Assembly: GCF_006539825.1 (NCBI RefSeq)
Contig: NZ_BJNT01000020.1
Span: 1-64,000 of the forward strand
Direction of reading: 5' to 3'
Source of the DNA: Corynebacterium variabile
GTDB taxonomy: Bacteria > Actinomycetota > Actinomycetes > Mycobacteriales > Mycobacteriaceae
DNA length: 64,000 bases
Part shown: positions 53,074-62,545 of the stretch, one piece after another
How positions within the stretch are numbered: the first letter of the stretch is position 1
Layout: every line of letters starts with the position of its first letter
The notes under the pieces: generated by a model
What the model was told of the DNA's origin: nothing
The model's input: the letters and a program-made list of their open reading frames with translations, nothing else
Databases searched by the model: none
Program-made: the position numbers and the translations under genes

Positions 53074-54552
53074 TCACGGGGCGTTGAGACACTCGTAGGC
53101 GGCCAAGGCGCGTTGCCTCGACTCTCTGAGGTCGACCATCGGCGGCGGGTACGGCCCCGCGTGCGCCGCTTCCGGGCCTGCGAACTCGGGGACCCACCGG
53201 TTGACGTACCCGAGTTCCGGATCGAACTTCTTGCGCTGGGTCTCCGGGTTGAAGATCCGGAAGTAGGGGGAGGCGTCGTCGCCGCATCCGGCGATCCACT
53301 GCCAGTTGAACGGGTTGGACGCAGGGTCTGCGTCGACGAGGGTGTCCCAGAACCACTGCTCACCGTGGCGCCAGTCGATGAGCAGATTCTTCGTGAGGAA
53401 GCTGCCCACCACCATCCGCACCCGGTTGTGCATCCAGCCTGTGGTCCAGAGTTCCCGCATGCCTGCGTCCACCAGTGGAATGCCGGTGGTCCCGGAACGC
53501 CACGCCGACAGGTCCTGCGCCAGGGCTGTGGCATCACCGAGGTGCTTCACGTCCCCGGGCAGAGAATTGTCCCACCGCCACGGAAACTGTGTGAACTGTT
53601 CACGGACACACCGGGCTGCGAGATCGGGCCTATGGTAGAGGCGCTGCCACGCGAAGTCCCGCCACAACAGCTCGCTGTGCAGTGACGTGCCGTCTGCGAC
53701 AGGCAGGTCACCGGCAGCCACGGCACGGGCCACCGCGAACCACACCCGGTGCGGGCTGACCTCACCGAAACGCAGGTGCGGAGAGAGCCTGGTGGTCGCG
53801 TCGGAATCCGGGATGTCACGCCCGTCGGCGTAACCGGGGCTACCGGTCGCCGTCGTCCTCCGGTCACCTGTCACGAACGCAGCGAGGGTCGCCTGCCCCG
53901 CTTCCTCACCCGGTGTCCAGTGGGCTGCCAGAGTCGCGGTCCACGACGCAGCGGCCGACGACCGGACCGAGTGGAACGGAACCTCGGGAAGATCCCCCTC
54001 GGGACCGTGCAGTGCATCGGGCGCCTGCGCCGTGGCTTCCACCAACCGCTCCACCGCGTCCTGGGCGACCGGCGCCGCGGCACGGGAGTACGGGGTGAAG
54101 ACCCGGTAGGGTCGGCCCTCCCCGGTGGTGATCTGCCAGGGTTCCGTGAGCAGGTGGCCGGGGAAGCTGTGGACTTCGTTGCCACCGCCCTGCAGAATGT
54201 CCTTGACGCGACGGTCGACGGCCCGAAGCGGTTCCTCATACCGCCGGTTCCACACGACCGCGTCCACGTCGAGGATGCCGGGAAGGGTCGTCATGATCTC
54301 CACCGGGTCCCCCGCCAGGTGGAGCAACCGGACACCGTGGTCGAGCAGACGCCCGGAGAGCTGTGAGAGACTCCGGTCGCGCCACCAGGATGCCGCGGCA
54401 CCGCGCGGGCGGGCCCCGGTGGCAGCGGCATCCTCGTCGATGACGACCGCAATGACCTGACCCCGTTGCGCAGCCCACTGAAGTGCAGCGTTGTCGGCGA
54501 GGCGGAGATCGTCGCGGAACCAGACGAGCGTGGTGGCGGGCCCGGTGGTCAT
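53074..54552 (-). CDS. phr: Deoxyribodipyrimidine photolyase
   Basis: A 492-residue class I CPD photolyase/cryptochrome-family protein that uses blue light to split cyclobutane pyrimidine dimers. TLVWFRDDLRLADNAAL is the N-terminal antenna domain; the FAD domain has LHSELLWRDFAWQRLYHRP, LVDAGMRELWTTGWMHNRVRM and the Trp electron-transfer chain region FNWQWIAGCGDDASPYFRIFNP. The ATG at 54552 has GGAAGGAGA just upstream. It is divergent from a MarR-family gene, with an operator palindrome in between, so its expression is probably controlled by that regulator. Confidence 0.93.
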   Translation of the reverse strand: MTTGPATTLVWFRDDLRLADNAALQWAAQRGQVIAVVIDEDAAATGARPRGAAASWWRDRSLSQLSGRLLDHGVRLLHLAGDPVEIMTTLPGILDVDAVVWNRRYEEPLRAVDRRVKDILQGGGNEVHSFPGHLLTEPWQITTGEGRPYRVFTPYSRAAAPVAQDAVERLVEATAQAPDALHGPEGDLPEVPFHSVRSSAAASWTATLAAHWTPGEEAGQATLAAFVTGDRRTTATGSPGYADGRDIPDSDATTRLSPHLRFGEVSPHRVWFAVARAVAAGDLPVADGTSLHSELLWRDFAWQRLYHRPDLAARCVREQFTQFPWRWDNSLPGDVKHLGDATALAQDLSAWRSGTTGIPLVDAGMRELWTTGWMHNRVRMVVGSFLTKNLLIDWRHGEQWFWDTLVDADPASNPFNWQWIAGCGDDASPYFRIFNPETQRKKFDPELGYVNRWVPEFAGPEAAHAGPYPPPMVDLRESRQRALAAYECLNAP

Positions 54553-54590
54553 AGGGTGTCTCCTTCCGGTCAACATAGCCTCTCGATAAC

Positions 54591-54605
54591 GCTAACCAAG
54601 TTAGC
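54591..54605. promoter_or_regulatory. Operator palindrome between phr and MarR genes
   Basis: GCTAAC-CAA-GTTAGC is a perfect 6-bp inverted repeat with a 3-base centre. On the minus strand it sits at a -35-like TTGGTT followed after 16 bp by TATGTT, ahead of phr; repression of phr by the MarR protein is likely. Confidence 0.7.
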
Positions 54606-54714
54606 ATAATGGCGAAGCGCATACCTCAATACCCTCCCCACCTCCCCCGTGGGCTTATCCTGGGCCTTGTATATTGGGAAACCTGTGACACATCTGGCGC
54701 GGAAGGACCCGTGA

Positions 54715-55206
54715 ATGCCCCGGGAATACTGGTACGACGAAGAGGCACCGCCGGTCGCACTGCTTGCCGCAGTACGCCGGTTCCGCACCGCGGACCAGGA
54801 GATGCGGCGTCGGCTGGGCGCGGACATGCGGATGAACGGCACCGACCTGGAGGCCCTGCGCCGTGTGATCGCCGCCGAGCGGTCCGGTCACCCCCTGACC
54901 GCGAGGGAGCTCGCTGATCAGCTCAGGATCAGCACCGCTGCCACAGCGAAGCTCATCACCCGGCTCACCGGGTCCGGCCATATGGCCCGCAACAGCCATC
55001 CCGAGGACCGCAGGGCCGTCCTCCTGGGCGCGACTGAGCGCTCCCACCGGGAACTTGCCGCGTGGGCCGGCCCGATGCACGAAGCCATGTTCGAGGTGGC
55101 GCGCGGCGTCCCCGCCGAGGCGCGCGAGGCGGTCATCGGTTTCCTCGATGCGATGACCGCACTGTTCAACGAGGACACGCACCGGAAGCGCCCGTCCCGG
55201 GACTGA
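54715..55206 (+). CDS. MarR-family regulator divergent from photolyase
   Basis: 163 residues with a standard MarR fold: dimerisation helix, HTH (LTARELADQLRISTAATAKL), the wing (SHPEDRRAVLLGAT) and a C-terminal helix. The ATG has GGAAGGA upstream. No cysteine sits in the sensor positions typical of OhrR. The divergent arrangement with phr and the shared palindrome suggest control of photolyase and ferrochelatase genes by light, stress or a small molecule; the signal cannot be read. Confidence 0.85.
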   Translation: MPREYWYDEEAPPVALLAAVRRFRTADQEMRRRLGADMRMNGTDLEALRRVIAAERSGHPLTARELADQLRISTAATAKLITRLTGSGHMARNSHPEDRRAVLLGATERSHRELAAWAGPMHEAMFEVARGVPAEAREAVIGFLDAMTALFNEDTHRKRPSRD

Positions 55207-55268
55207 GACGGACGCCTTCTCCACTCGAGGATCCGACCGTCAGAGTGCGGAGTGGGTCAGCGCGGGAG

Positions 55269-58200
55269 TCAGCGCACGACCAGTCCCTTCGGGGTGAACC
55301 GGGCACCCGCCTCGGTCCACGCCCGGGTCGCCGTACCCAGCGCCATGACCTCTGTGCCGTTGATCTTCTCCACGGTCACCGGGGACAGGCGTCCGGCCGA
55401 GATGAGAGCCGTCAACCCCGTCACCACGGCCTGCACATCCGCCGGATCAGCGGCAACGGCAGCACTGCCGGCACCTACACCACTGGCACCATCACCCTCA
55501 CCAAGCGTCGGTCGAGAGAACAGCAGCACACTGCGTCCTCCCCGGGTGAGATGGGCGAGCAGGCGGCCGTCCTGTACCACGACCAACGCTCCGGCGCCAC
55601 GGGTCGGTCGCCCGGCACCACCGGGAGAGTCACCACCTGCCCCGTAAACCTCCGGCCACGGCACCGCCGCGCCGAAGGGGTTCGCCGGGTCCGAGGCGGC
55701 CAGCACAACCGGAACGCCCGGGTCAGTTACCGCGTCCTCCTCGATCTCGCGGAGCCGGTCGATGACCTCCCGTGATGCGAACTGTGCACCACCGAGACCG
55801 TCGACGACATACCCGCGCAGTACCGTGCCGTTGTCCTCCCAGGCTGTGAGCATCCGGTACGCCGCAGCAAAGCCTCCCTCGGTGTGCTCCGCCATAACGG
55901 AGCCCCTGGTCACCACCGCGTACCGGTCGAGCCAGGCTTCGCCACGGGCGATTGCGCGGTCGGCCGCTGCACCACCGGGCGCGGGCGCCAGGGACCAACG
56001 TCCCGGTACCCCGGCATGGGCGTTCATCGCCGCCCGGCGCGAACGGACCTCCTCCGACCTCACGGTCTGGGCGAAGGTGGTGCGACCCATGCGCAGCCGC
56101 GCGGTGGAACCCCGACCGCGTCCGCGCCGCGGCGCCTTGTGCGCGCCCTTCGATACTGCCCCACCCCGGTGACCAGCCACGTCAGTGATCCCGGTACCGG
56201 CCAGCCGGGCCCGGACCGCAGCGAAGGAATCGGGCATGAGGACGCCCGCGTCGAAGAGCTCACGGATCGCGGCGTCCACCGCATCATGCGACGGACTGTC
56301 GGGAGAGTCCTCGGCCTCCCCGAGCGCACGCCCGATCTCCGCGGCGAGGAAGGCCCCTCCCCCTGCGACCCGGTCACGGATCAGCTGCGCGACCGGCCCG
56401 AGCGGCACATCGGATCCCTCGGTCGCGGCGACCAGCAGCGGCGCCAGGTCCGCGGGCAGCAGCATGACCAGCGGATCCGTCGGCGACGCCGCACCGGCAC
56501 CGACGACCACGACCTCACCTGAGGTCATGAGATCGTCGAGATCCGCAGGCGCATACCCGGGGATCCTCGCAGGCAGCACCACGGTCTCCCAGGCACTCGC
56601 CGGCAGCGCGACACCCGCCAACTGCTCGATGACGCTAGCCAGGTCCTCGCGTTCCCCCTCGCCCAACCCGTGCCAGGACTGCAGGAAGGACGCATAGGTC
56701 TGCCGGCTCACCGGTTCGAGTGCACCACGGGCCTTCGCCAGGGTCGCGGCGCGCAGCCTGCGCAGGACGCCGGTGTCGACGTACCGTTCCCCGTCTGTCC
56801 CGCTGACGGACACGGTATCCAGCCGTCGGCCACTCACCCAGCGCTTCGCCAGAGCGTCCGCGGTCGCCGCACCGAGTCCGAACTCGGTGGCGACCTCGGC
56901 GGCGGTGAACGGCCCGTGCGTTCTCGCCCACCGCAGCAGGAGCTGGTCGACGGCATCGGGGACCGTCTCCAGCGGTGCCCCCACTCCCGGGGGCACCGGG
57001 ATACCGAGCCCGTCGCGGAGCAGCGGGGCGTCCTCGACGACGGCCCAGCGCAGCACGCCACCGACCTTCACCCCGCAGATCCGGCGCGGGATCATCGCCC
57101 GGACCTCGTCGCACACCGCGTCCACCCCGCCGGGCACCGCAGGATCGACCCGCCGGGCGACCTCGTCGACGGCCAGGGGCCCGAGGGCACGCAGCATGTC
57201 CACGACCTGCTCGGCCGAGCGGGCCTGCCGCCCGGACGCGAGCCACTGCAGCCCCGCGACAATCTCGGCGACCACTGCCTCATCAAGTTCCAGGCCCTCG
57301 CCACGGGCACCCAGGACCGCGGCGAGCAACGCCGGGTCGACTGACAGGGCGGCAGCGCGTTCGGCGGAGTCCCCCTCGTAGAGGAAGGCACCGGTGTAGC
57401 TGAACAGCAGGGATTCGGCGAACGCGGACGGCGTGTCCGTGGTGATCTCGGCGACGCGCACCCGCCGCGATCCGACCGCCCCGACGATCTTCTCGAGTGC
57501 CGGCAGGTCGTAGACATCGCGCAGGCACTCGCGCATCGTCTCGACCATCACCGGGAACTCCGGGTGCGGCCGGGCCACATCCAGCAGCTGGGAGGCCCGC
57601 TGGCGCTGCTGCCACAACGGCTGACGTTTGCCGGGGTTGCGCCGCGGCAGCAGCAGGGCGCGGGCGGCGCACTCACGGAACCGCCCGGCGAACAGGGCCG
57701 AGGAGCCCACCGCGTCCGTCACCTCGGCGACGACGGGGGCGGCGTCCCCACCGGACGCGTCGGCACCGCCGGTGAGCAGTTCCACCCCGGGCGGGTCCTC
57801 GGTGTACGGCAGGCGCAGGACGATCCCGTCGTCCCCGGCGACCGCCATGGCGTCGATCCCCGACCGCCGCGAGAGCGCCGCACCGATCGCCAACGCCCAC
57901 GGCGCGTTCACCGACCGGCCCCAGGGGGTGTGCACGACTACGCGCCAGTCGCCGACCTCGTCATGGAAACGTTCGATGAGCAGTGTCTTCTCGTCCGGGA
58001 TGACCTGTGTCGCCTCCCGCTGCTCCGTGTAGAACATGTCCAGGTTGGCCCGGGTGTTCTCGTCGAGGAAGGACGCCGCCCGCAGGTCACCGTGGCCACC
58101 GGTCCCCCACGACCGCCGCGATGCGCCGATCACCGGTGCAAGTTCCGCCGGCCGGCCCTCGGCGTCCCCCACCCAGAACGGCAGGCGTCCGGTGTGCCCG

Positions 58201-60194
58201 GCCGCCGGTGTGACGATGACCTGGTCACGGGTGATCTCATTGATCCGCCAGGAGGACGCGCCGAGCGTGAACACGTCCCCGACCCGGGACTCGTAGACCA
58301 TCTCCTCGTCGAGTTCACCGACGCGGCGTCCTCCGGCGTTGTCCCCGTCGGCGGGCAGGTACACGCCGAACAGTCCGCGGTCCGGTATGGTTCCGCCGCT
58401 GGTCACGGCGACACGCCTGGTCCCGGGACGGGCGACGAGCGTGCCGGCGGTGGCGTCGTAGACCACGCGGGGACGCAGCTCCGCGAAGTCGGTCGAGGGG
58501 TACCGGCCGCTGACCAGTTCGATGACGCCGTCGAAGGCCTCCCTCGGCAGGGCGGCGTAGGGGTGGGCGCGGCGCACGGTGCGGAACCACTCCTCCACGT
58601 CCACCGGGTCACCACCGGTCGATTCGGACTGGGCGGCGCGGGCGACGGTCTGCTGGGCGAGCACGTCGAGGGCGTTGGTGACCACGTGCAGCGGTTCCAG
58701 GTCACCGGCGAGCATCCGGTCGACGATGACGGTCGCGGCCTCGGCGTCCTGCCGGTGCAGGGGGTAGACGGTGGCGCGGGAGACCGCGCCGACGGCGTGC
58801 CCGGCGCGTCCTGCCCGCTGCACCGCCGAGGACACGCTCGGTGGCGCACCGACCTGCACGACGTGGTCGACCAGACCCATGTCGATGCCGAGTTCCAGTG
58901 AGGAGGTCGCCACCACGCACCGCAGCGAGCCCTCCTTGAGCGCCTGCTCGATGTCCGCACGCTCGTCCTTGGACACCGACCCGTGGTGGGCCCGGGCGAT
59001 AACCTGCGGGGCGGCGGCGACTGTCCCGGACTGCGCCATGAGCTGGGCGGGGTCGCGGCGGGTGGGTGCGGCCAGGGACTCCGGGTCATGTTCCTCTGCC
59101 CAGAGTTCGTTGAGTGCGCCGGTGAGGCGTTCGGCGGTGCGGCGGGCGTTGACGAAGACGAGGGTGGAGCGGTTGGCCATGACCTGCTCGTAGATCGCCC
59201 GCTGCACGTGCGGCCACACGGACTTCTGCTGCGGCAGGGCGGATTCCCGGTCCACGCCCGAGGCGACGCGGCGTCCCGATCCGGCGTCGGTGATGCCACC
59301 GACGCCCTCGCCGATGAGGCTGGGACCGATGAGGGCGTCGTCGACAGGGCTGTCGCTGAGCGGGGCGTCCTCAGAGTCCTCACCGTCGACGACCAGCGGC
59401 TCGACCTCCGGCGGTTCGCGGAAGTCCGGCACCACCGAGCGGACCTTCACATCCCACAGCTTGTGCGCCGGCGGGTTGACCACGGTCACAGGCCGGTCAC
59501 CGCCGAGGAAGGACGCCACGGTGTCCACCGGATTCACCGTCGCCGACAGGCCGATACGCTGCACGGATCCCCCGTGGTCGGCGACCAGCGCATCGAGGCG
59601 TTCCAGGCTCAGCGCCAGGTGCGCGCCACGTTTCGTACCGGCGACAGCGTGGACCTCGTCGACGATGACGGTGTCCACGTCCACCAGCGTGCCCGCGGCC
59701 TTCGAGGTGAGCATGAGATAGAGGGACTCGGGCGTGGTGATGAGCACGTCCGGTGGGGTACGCAGCAGTTTCGCCCGTTCGGACTGCGGGGTGTCGCCAC
59801 TGCGGACCCCCACGGTGACCGGGGCGATGTCGGTGCCGGTGGCCGCAGCGGTGCGTGCGATCCCGGCCAGCGGGACGCGCAGGTTGCGCTCCACATCCAC
59901 ACCGAGGGCCTTGAGCGGGGAGATATAGAGGACGCGGGTCCCCTTGCGCGCGGTCTCTCCTGCCCCGTCCTGCATGAGTCCGGCGGAGGTCAACCGCGAC
60001 AGCGCCCAGAGGAAGGCGGCGAGCGTCTTACCGGAACCGGTCGGGGCGACGACGAGGGCATGCTCGCCGCGACTCACCGCGTCCCACGCCTGCGACTGCA
60101 CCACCGTGGGCTCGACGAAGACCTCGCGGAACCAGGACGCCACGGGCGCGAAAAATCGGTCGAGGGGGTCCGTGGTTCCAGCACTGTCGGTCAT
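55269..60194 (-). CDS. lhr: Lhr-type large ATP-dependent helicase
   Basis: A 1641-residue superfamily 2 DNA helicase. Motifs: Q/I (VVQSQAWDAV; VVAPTGSGKTLAAFLW), II DEVH (TVIVDEVHAVAG), III (GLSATVN), and in RecA2 VATSSLELGIDMG and QRAGRAGH. Then come the Lhr-core winged helix and beta-barrel domains and the large Lhr C-terminal domain with KGAHKAPRRG and QFASREVIDRL. Actinobacterial Lhr is about 1500 residues, so this is full length. It translocates 3' to 5' on single strands and is linked to DNA repair. The GTG at 60200 is an alternative start. Confidence 0.92.
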   Translation of the reverse strand: MTDSAGTTDPLDRFFAPVASWFREVFVEPTVVQSQAWDAVSRGEHALVVAPTGSGKTLAAFLWALSRLTSAGLMQDGAGETARKGTRVLYISPLKALGVDVERNLRVPLAGIARTAAATGTDIAPVTVGVRSGDTPQSERAKLLRTPPDVLITTPESLYLMLTSKAAGTLVDVDTVIVDEVHAVAGTKRGAHLALSLERLDALVADHGGSVQRIGLSATVNPVDTVASFLGGDRPVTVVNPPAHKLWDVKVRSVVPDFREPPEVEPLVVDGEDSEDAPLSDSPVDDALIGPSLIGEGVGGITDAGSGRRVASGVDRESALPQQKSVWPHVQRAIYEQVMANRSTLVFVNARRTAERLTGALNELWAEEHDPESLAAPTRRDPAQLMAQSGTVAAAPQVIARAHHGSVSKDERADIEQALKEGSLRCVVATSSLELGIDMGLVDHVVQVGAPPSVSSAVQRAGRAGHAVGAVSRATVYPLHRQDAEAATVIVDRMLAGDLEPLHVVTNALDVLAQQTVARAAQSESTGGDPVDVEEWFRTVRRAHPYAALPREAFDGVIELVSGRYPSTDFAELRPRVVYDATAGTLVARPGTRRVAVTSGGTIPDRGLFGVYLPADGDNAGGRRVGELDEEMVYESRVGDVFTLGASSWRINEITRDQVIVTPAAGHTGRLPFWVGDAEGRPAELAPVIGASRRSWGTGGHGDLRAASFLDENTRANLDMFYTEQREATQVIPDEKTLLIERFHDEVGDWRVVVHTPWGRSVNAPWALAIGAALSRRSGIDAMAVAGDDGIVLRLPYTEDPPGVELLTGGADASGGDAAPVVAEVTDAVGSSALFAGRFRECAARALLLPRRNPGKRQPLWQQRQRASQLLDVARPHPEFPVMVETMRECLRDVYDLPALEKIVGAVGSRRVRVAEITTDTPSAFAESLLFSYTGAFLYEGDSAERAAALSVDPALLAAVLGARGEGLELDEAVVAEIVAGLQWLASGRQARSAEQVVDMLRALGPLAVDEVARRVDPAVPGGVDAVCDEVRAMIPRRICGVKVGGVLRWAVVEDAPLLRDGLGIPVPPGVGAPLETVPDAVDQLLLRWARTHGPFTAAEVATEFGLGAATADALAKRWVSGRRLDTVSVSGTDGERYVDTGVLRRLRAATLAKARGALEPVSRQTYASFLQSWHGLGEGEREDLASVIEQLAGVALPASAWETVVLPARIPGYAPADLDDLMTSGEVVVVGAGAASPTDPLVMLLPADLAPLLVAATEGSDVPLGPVAQLIRDRVAGGGAFLAAEIGRALGEAEDSPDSPSHDAVDAAIRELFDAGVLMPDSFAAVRARLAGTGITDVAGHRGGAVSKGAHKAPRRGRGRGSTARLRMGRTTFAQTVRSEEVRSRRAAMNAHAGVPGRWSLAPAPGGAAADRAIARGEAWLDRYAVVTRGSVMAEHTEGGFAAAYRMLTAWEDNGTVLRGYVVDGLGGAQFASREVIDRLREIEEDAVTDPGVPVVLAASDPANPFGAAVPWPEVYGAGGDSPGGAGRPTRGAGALVVVQDGRLLAHLTRGGRSVLLFSRPTLGEGDGASGVGAGSAAVAADPADVQAVVTGLTALISAGRLSPVTVEKINGTEVMALGTATRAWTEAGARFTPKGLVVR

Positions 60195-60252
60195 GCCCAC
60201 CAGTCAACCACGCAGACCGGACAGCTTCGTGCGCCTCAGCGGCCGGGCACCG

Positions 60253-61539
60253 CTACCCGGTGACGCCGGTGAGCTCGTTCGGAGCCTCGGGCAGCTCCGC
60301 CGAGGCCAGGACCTCACCGTTGGACAGGTCCACGACGTGCAGTTCCTTCGTGTCAGGGTCACTGACGTAGGCGCGGTCACCCTGGACGAACAGCGTCGGG
60401 CGGGCGTCCTGCCACTCGATGGGCTCCTCCCACTCGTCGATGACGTCCCAGGCAGCGGTCTCCTCACCGGACGCCGGGTCGAGGACGTGCAGCTTACCGT
60501 CGGTGCCGAGCACCAGGGCCTCACCGGCCGGGCCGCGTCCCAGAGAACGGAAACTGTAGGAGGTGCCCAGGTCGACGACCTTCGTGGTATTCGCCACCGA
60601 GTCCGTCAGAGTGATCTTCGTGGGACGCTCCAGCTCGGCGTCCTCATCGGTCTTGTAGTCACCGAGGACGACGGTGGACTCCTCCGATCCTGCCTGGTTT
60701 CCGGTGCGGGCGTACCTCTCGGTCGCCTGGATCTTGGTGAACCCGCCGTCCTTGAAGACCAGCAGGCCGTCCTCGCAGCCGAACGCCGCAGCCTCCCCCT
60801 GGGCTGCCGCCTCCCCGTGGACGCCGGGACACTCGGTGTTCCTGGCGATCTCCTCACCGTCCGCGCCGACGGCGACGACGGTGTCGCGGTACTCTTCGGT
60901 CCCCTCGGTGTGCACCAGGGTGCCGTCAGACAGGTCGATGGCGACGCCGTGGTGCGGCTCGGTCTCGGTCACGGTCGGTTCGGGGGCGTCGTCCTCACCG
61001 GTCGTCTCGAGGAAGGACGCGCTGTCGAAGACCTGGATCTTGCCGTCGCCGTCGCTGAACAGGATGGTCTTCCCGTCGTGGCGGACGACGTGACCGGGGG
61101 TGTCCACGCTGTAGACGACATCGGCGAACTCTGGGGCGGTGGCGTAACTGTGGGAGTGGTCGCCGTGGGGCTCGGTCCACACACCGGCGTCGAACAGCTG
61201 GAATCCCTTGGAGGTGGAGACCAGGGCGTGGCGTCCGTCGCCGACCGGGTTGAGTCGGTTGAAACCCTCGATCTTCTCGTCGGCGATGACGTCAAGGGTG
61301 TCGGCATCCAGGGTCAGGATGCCACCGTCGTAGGTGGTGAGGATGCGGGGCTGCGCGGCCTCGACGACCTCGGGCTCGGCGGCGTGGTCGTGTTCCCCGG
61401 TGGCGGAGGCTGCGGTGGAGGTGCCGGCGGCGGTGCTGTCGTCGCTGTCACCGCAGCCGGCGAGCAGGAGGACCGTGGCGGTGAGCGCCGCGGGCACGGC
61501 CGCGATCTGACGACGGCGGATACGGGTGGAACGGTTCAT
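60253..61539 (-). CDS. AztD-like zinc chaperone lipoprotein (beta-propeller)
   Basis: A 428-residue secreted lipoprotein: signal peptide with lipobox LLLAGC, a His/Asp-rich stretch (GEHDHAAEP) and a seven-bladed propeller-like repeat region. The loop EPHGDHSHSYAT and the motif ECPGVHGEAAAQG...GCEDG match AztD proteins, which hold zinc and hand it to the AztC binding protein. It is the last gene of the cluster, directly behind aztC, 43 bp apart. A related but frameshifted copy lies before aztC. Confidence 0.85.
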   Translation of the reverse strand: MNRSTRIRRRQIAAVPAALTATVLLLAGCGDSDDSTAAGTSTAASATGEHDHAAEPEVVEAAQPRILTTYDGGILTLDADTLDVIADEKIEGFNRLNPVGDGRHALVSTSKGFQLFDAGVWTEPHGDHSHSYATAPEFADVVYSVDTPGHVVRHDGKTILFSDGDGKIQVFDSASFLETTGEDDAPEPTVTETEPHHGVAIDLSDGTLVHTEGTEEYRDTVVAVGADGEEIARNTECPGVHGEAAAQGEAAAFGCEDGLLVFKDGGFTKIQATERYARTGNQAGSEESTVVLGDYKTDEDAELERPTKITLTDSVANTTKVVDLGTSYSFRSLGRGPAGEALVLGTDGKLHVLDPASGEETAAWDVIDEWEEPIEWQDARPTLFVQGDRAYVSDPDTKELHVVDLSNGEVLASAELPEAPNELTGVTG

Positions 61540-61582
61540 GGAGGTATCTCCTTGAGAACGTCAGTGGATGAAGTGGGGATGT

Positions 61583-62545
61583 CTACCGCGGCATGAGCGC
61601 GTCGGCGATGCGCTCGGCGTTGGTGCGTTGCATGTAGATGTAGTTCCCGGCCTCACCGTCGGGTTCGGTGAGGGACTCCGAGAACAGCGGCACGACCTCG
61701 ACGTCCACCCCGGCCTCCTGAGCCAGTACCTCGGCGAGGCGTTGCGGCTGGGAGGAGTCGGCGAAGACCGCCGGGACGTGGTTGTCCCGGATGGTCGTGG
61801 ACAGGTCCCGCAGGTCGGCGGCGGACGGGGAGGCCAGGGTGGTGCCGCCGGGGATGACCGCGCCGATGACCCGGTAGTTGAAGCGGTCGGCGAGGTAGCC
61901 GAAGACGTGGTGGTTGGTCACGAGCTTCCGGTTGTCCTCCGGCACCGACCCGAGCAGTTCGGCGACCTCGGCGTCGAGCTGTTCCAGCTCACTGCGGTAG
62001 GACGCCGCAGCCTCCCGCACCCGGTCCGCCTCATCACCGTCGAGTTCGTCGGTGAGCTTCTCCTCGATGATCCCGGTGGCCTCCACCATCCGCGCCGGAT
62101 CAGTCCAGAAATGCGGGTCCTTCGCTGCCTCGGCGCTGTCGGCACCGTTGTCGGCACCGTTGTCGGCACCGGCGGTGTAGTCGAGCGGGTCGACCAGCTC
62201 GCCGACCTCGAGGACCTCGACGCCCTCACCGCGGGCACTGTCGAGGATGGAGCCGAGCCCCTCCTCCAGACCGAGTCCGTTGGCGACGACCAGGTCGGCG
62301 TTCTCCACCTCCCCGGCCTCCCGGGCGGAGATGCCGAAAGAGTGGGGGTCGGCGTTCGGTTTCATGAGCACCCGGACCTCGGCGGTGTCGCCGACCAACC
62401 GGGTGACCACGTCACCGAGGATGTTGGTGGTGACGACGATGTCCGGTTTCCCGTCATCGCCGGTGCAGGCGACCGCACCGGAGGCACCGAGCACCAGAGC
62501 CAGGACGGCGCCGGGTACGCGGAGGCTGAATGGTCGGCGCATCAT
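61583..62545 (-). CDS. aztC: Zinc ABC transporter substrate-binding protein AztC
   Basis: A 320-residue cluster A-I metal-binding protein: signal peptide with lipobox-like GAVAC, then VTTNILGDVVTRLVGD, metal-binding His in NADPHSFG, the second in TNHHVFGYLADRF, and the acidic ligand region VFADSSQPQRL. An Asp/His-rich loop (GADNGADNGADSAEAAKDPH) corresponds to the flexible zinc-acquiring loop. Its start ATGATG overlaps the TGA of the upstream aztD-like frame, so the genes are translationally coupled. It delivers zinc to the permease whose end is at the right edge. Confidence 0.92.
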   Translation of the reverse strand: MMRRPFSLRVPGAVLALVLGASGAVACTGDDGKPDIVVTTNILGDVVTRLVGDTAEVRVLMKPNADPHSFGISAREAGEVENADLVVANGLGLEEGLGSILDSARGEGVEVLEVGELVDPLDYTAGADNGADNGADSAEAAKDPHFWTDPARMVEATGIIEEKLTDELDGDEADRVREAAASYRSELEQLDAEVAELLGSVPEDNRKLVTNHHVFGYLADRFNYRVIGAVIPGGTTLASPSAADLRDLSTTIRDNHVPAVFADSSQPQRLAEVLAQEAGVDVEVVPLFSESLTEPDGEAGNYIYMQRTNAERIADALMPR

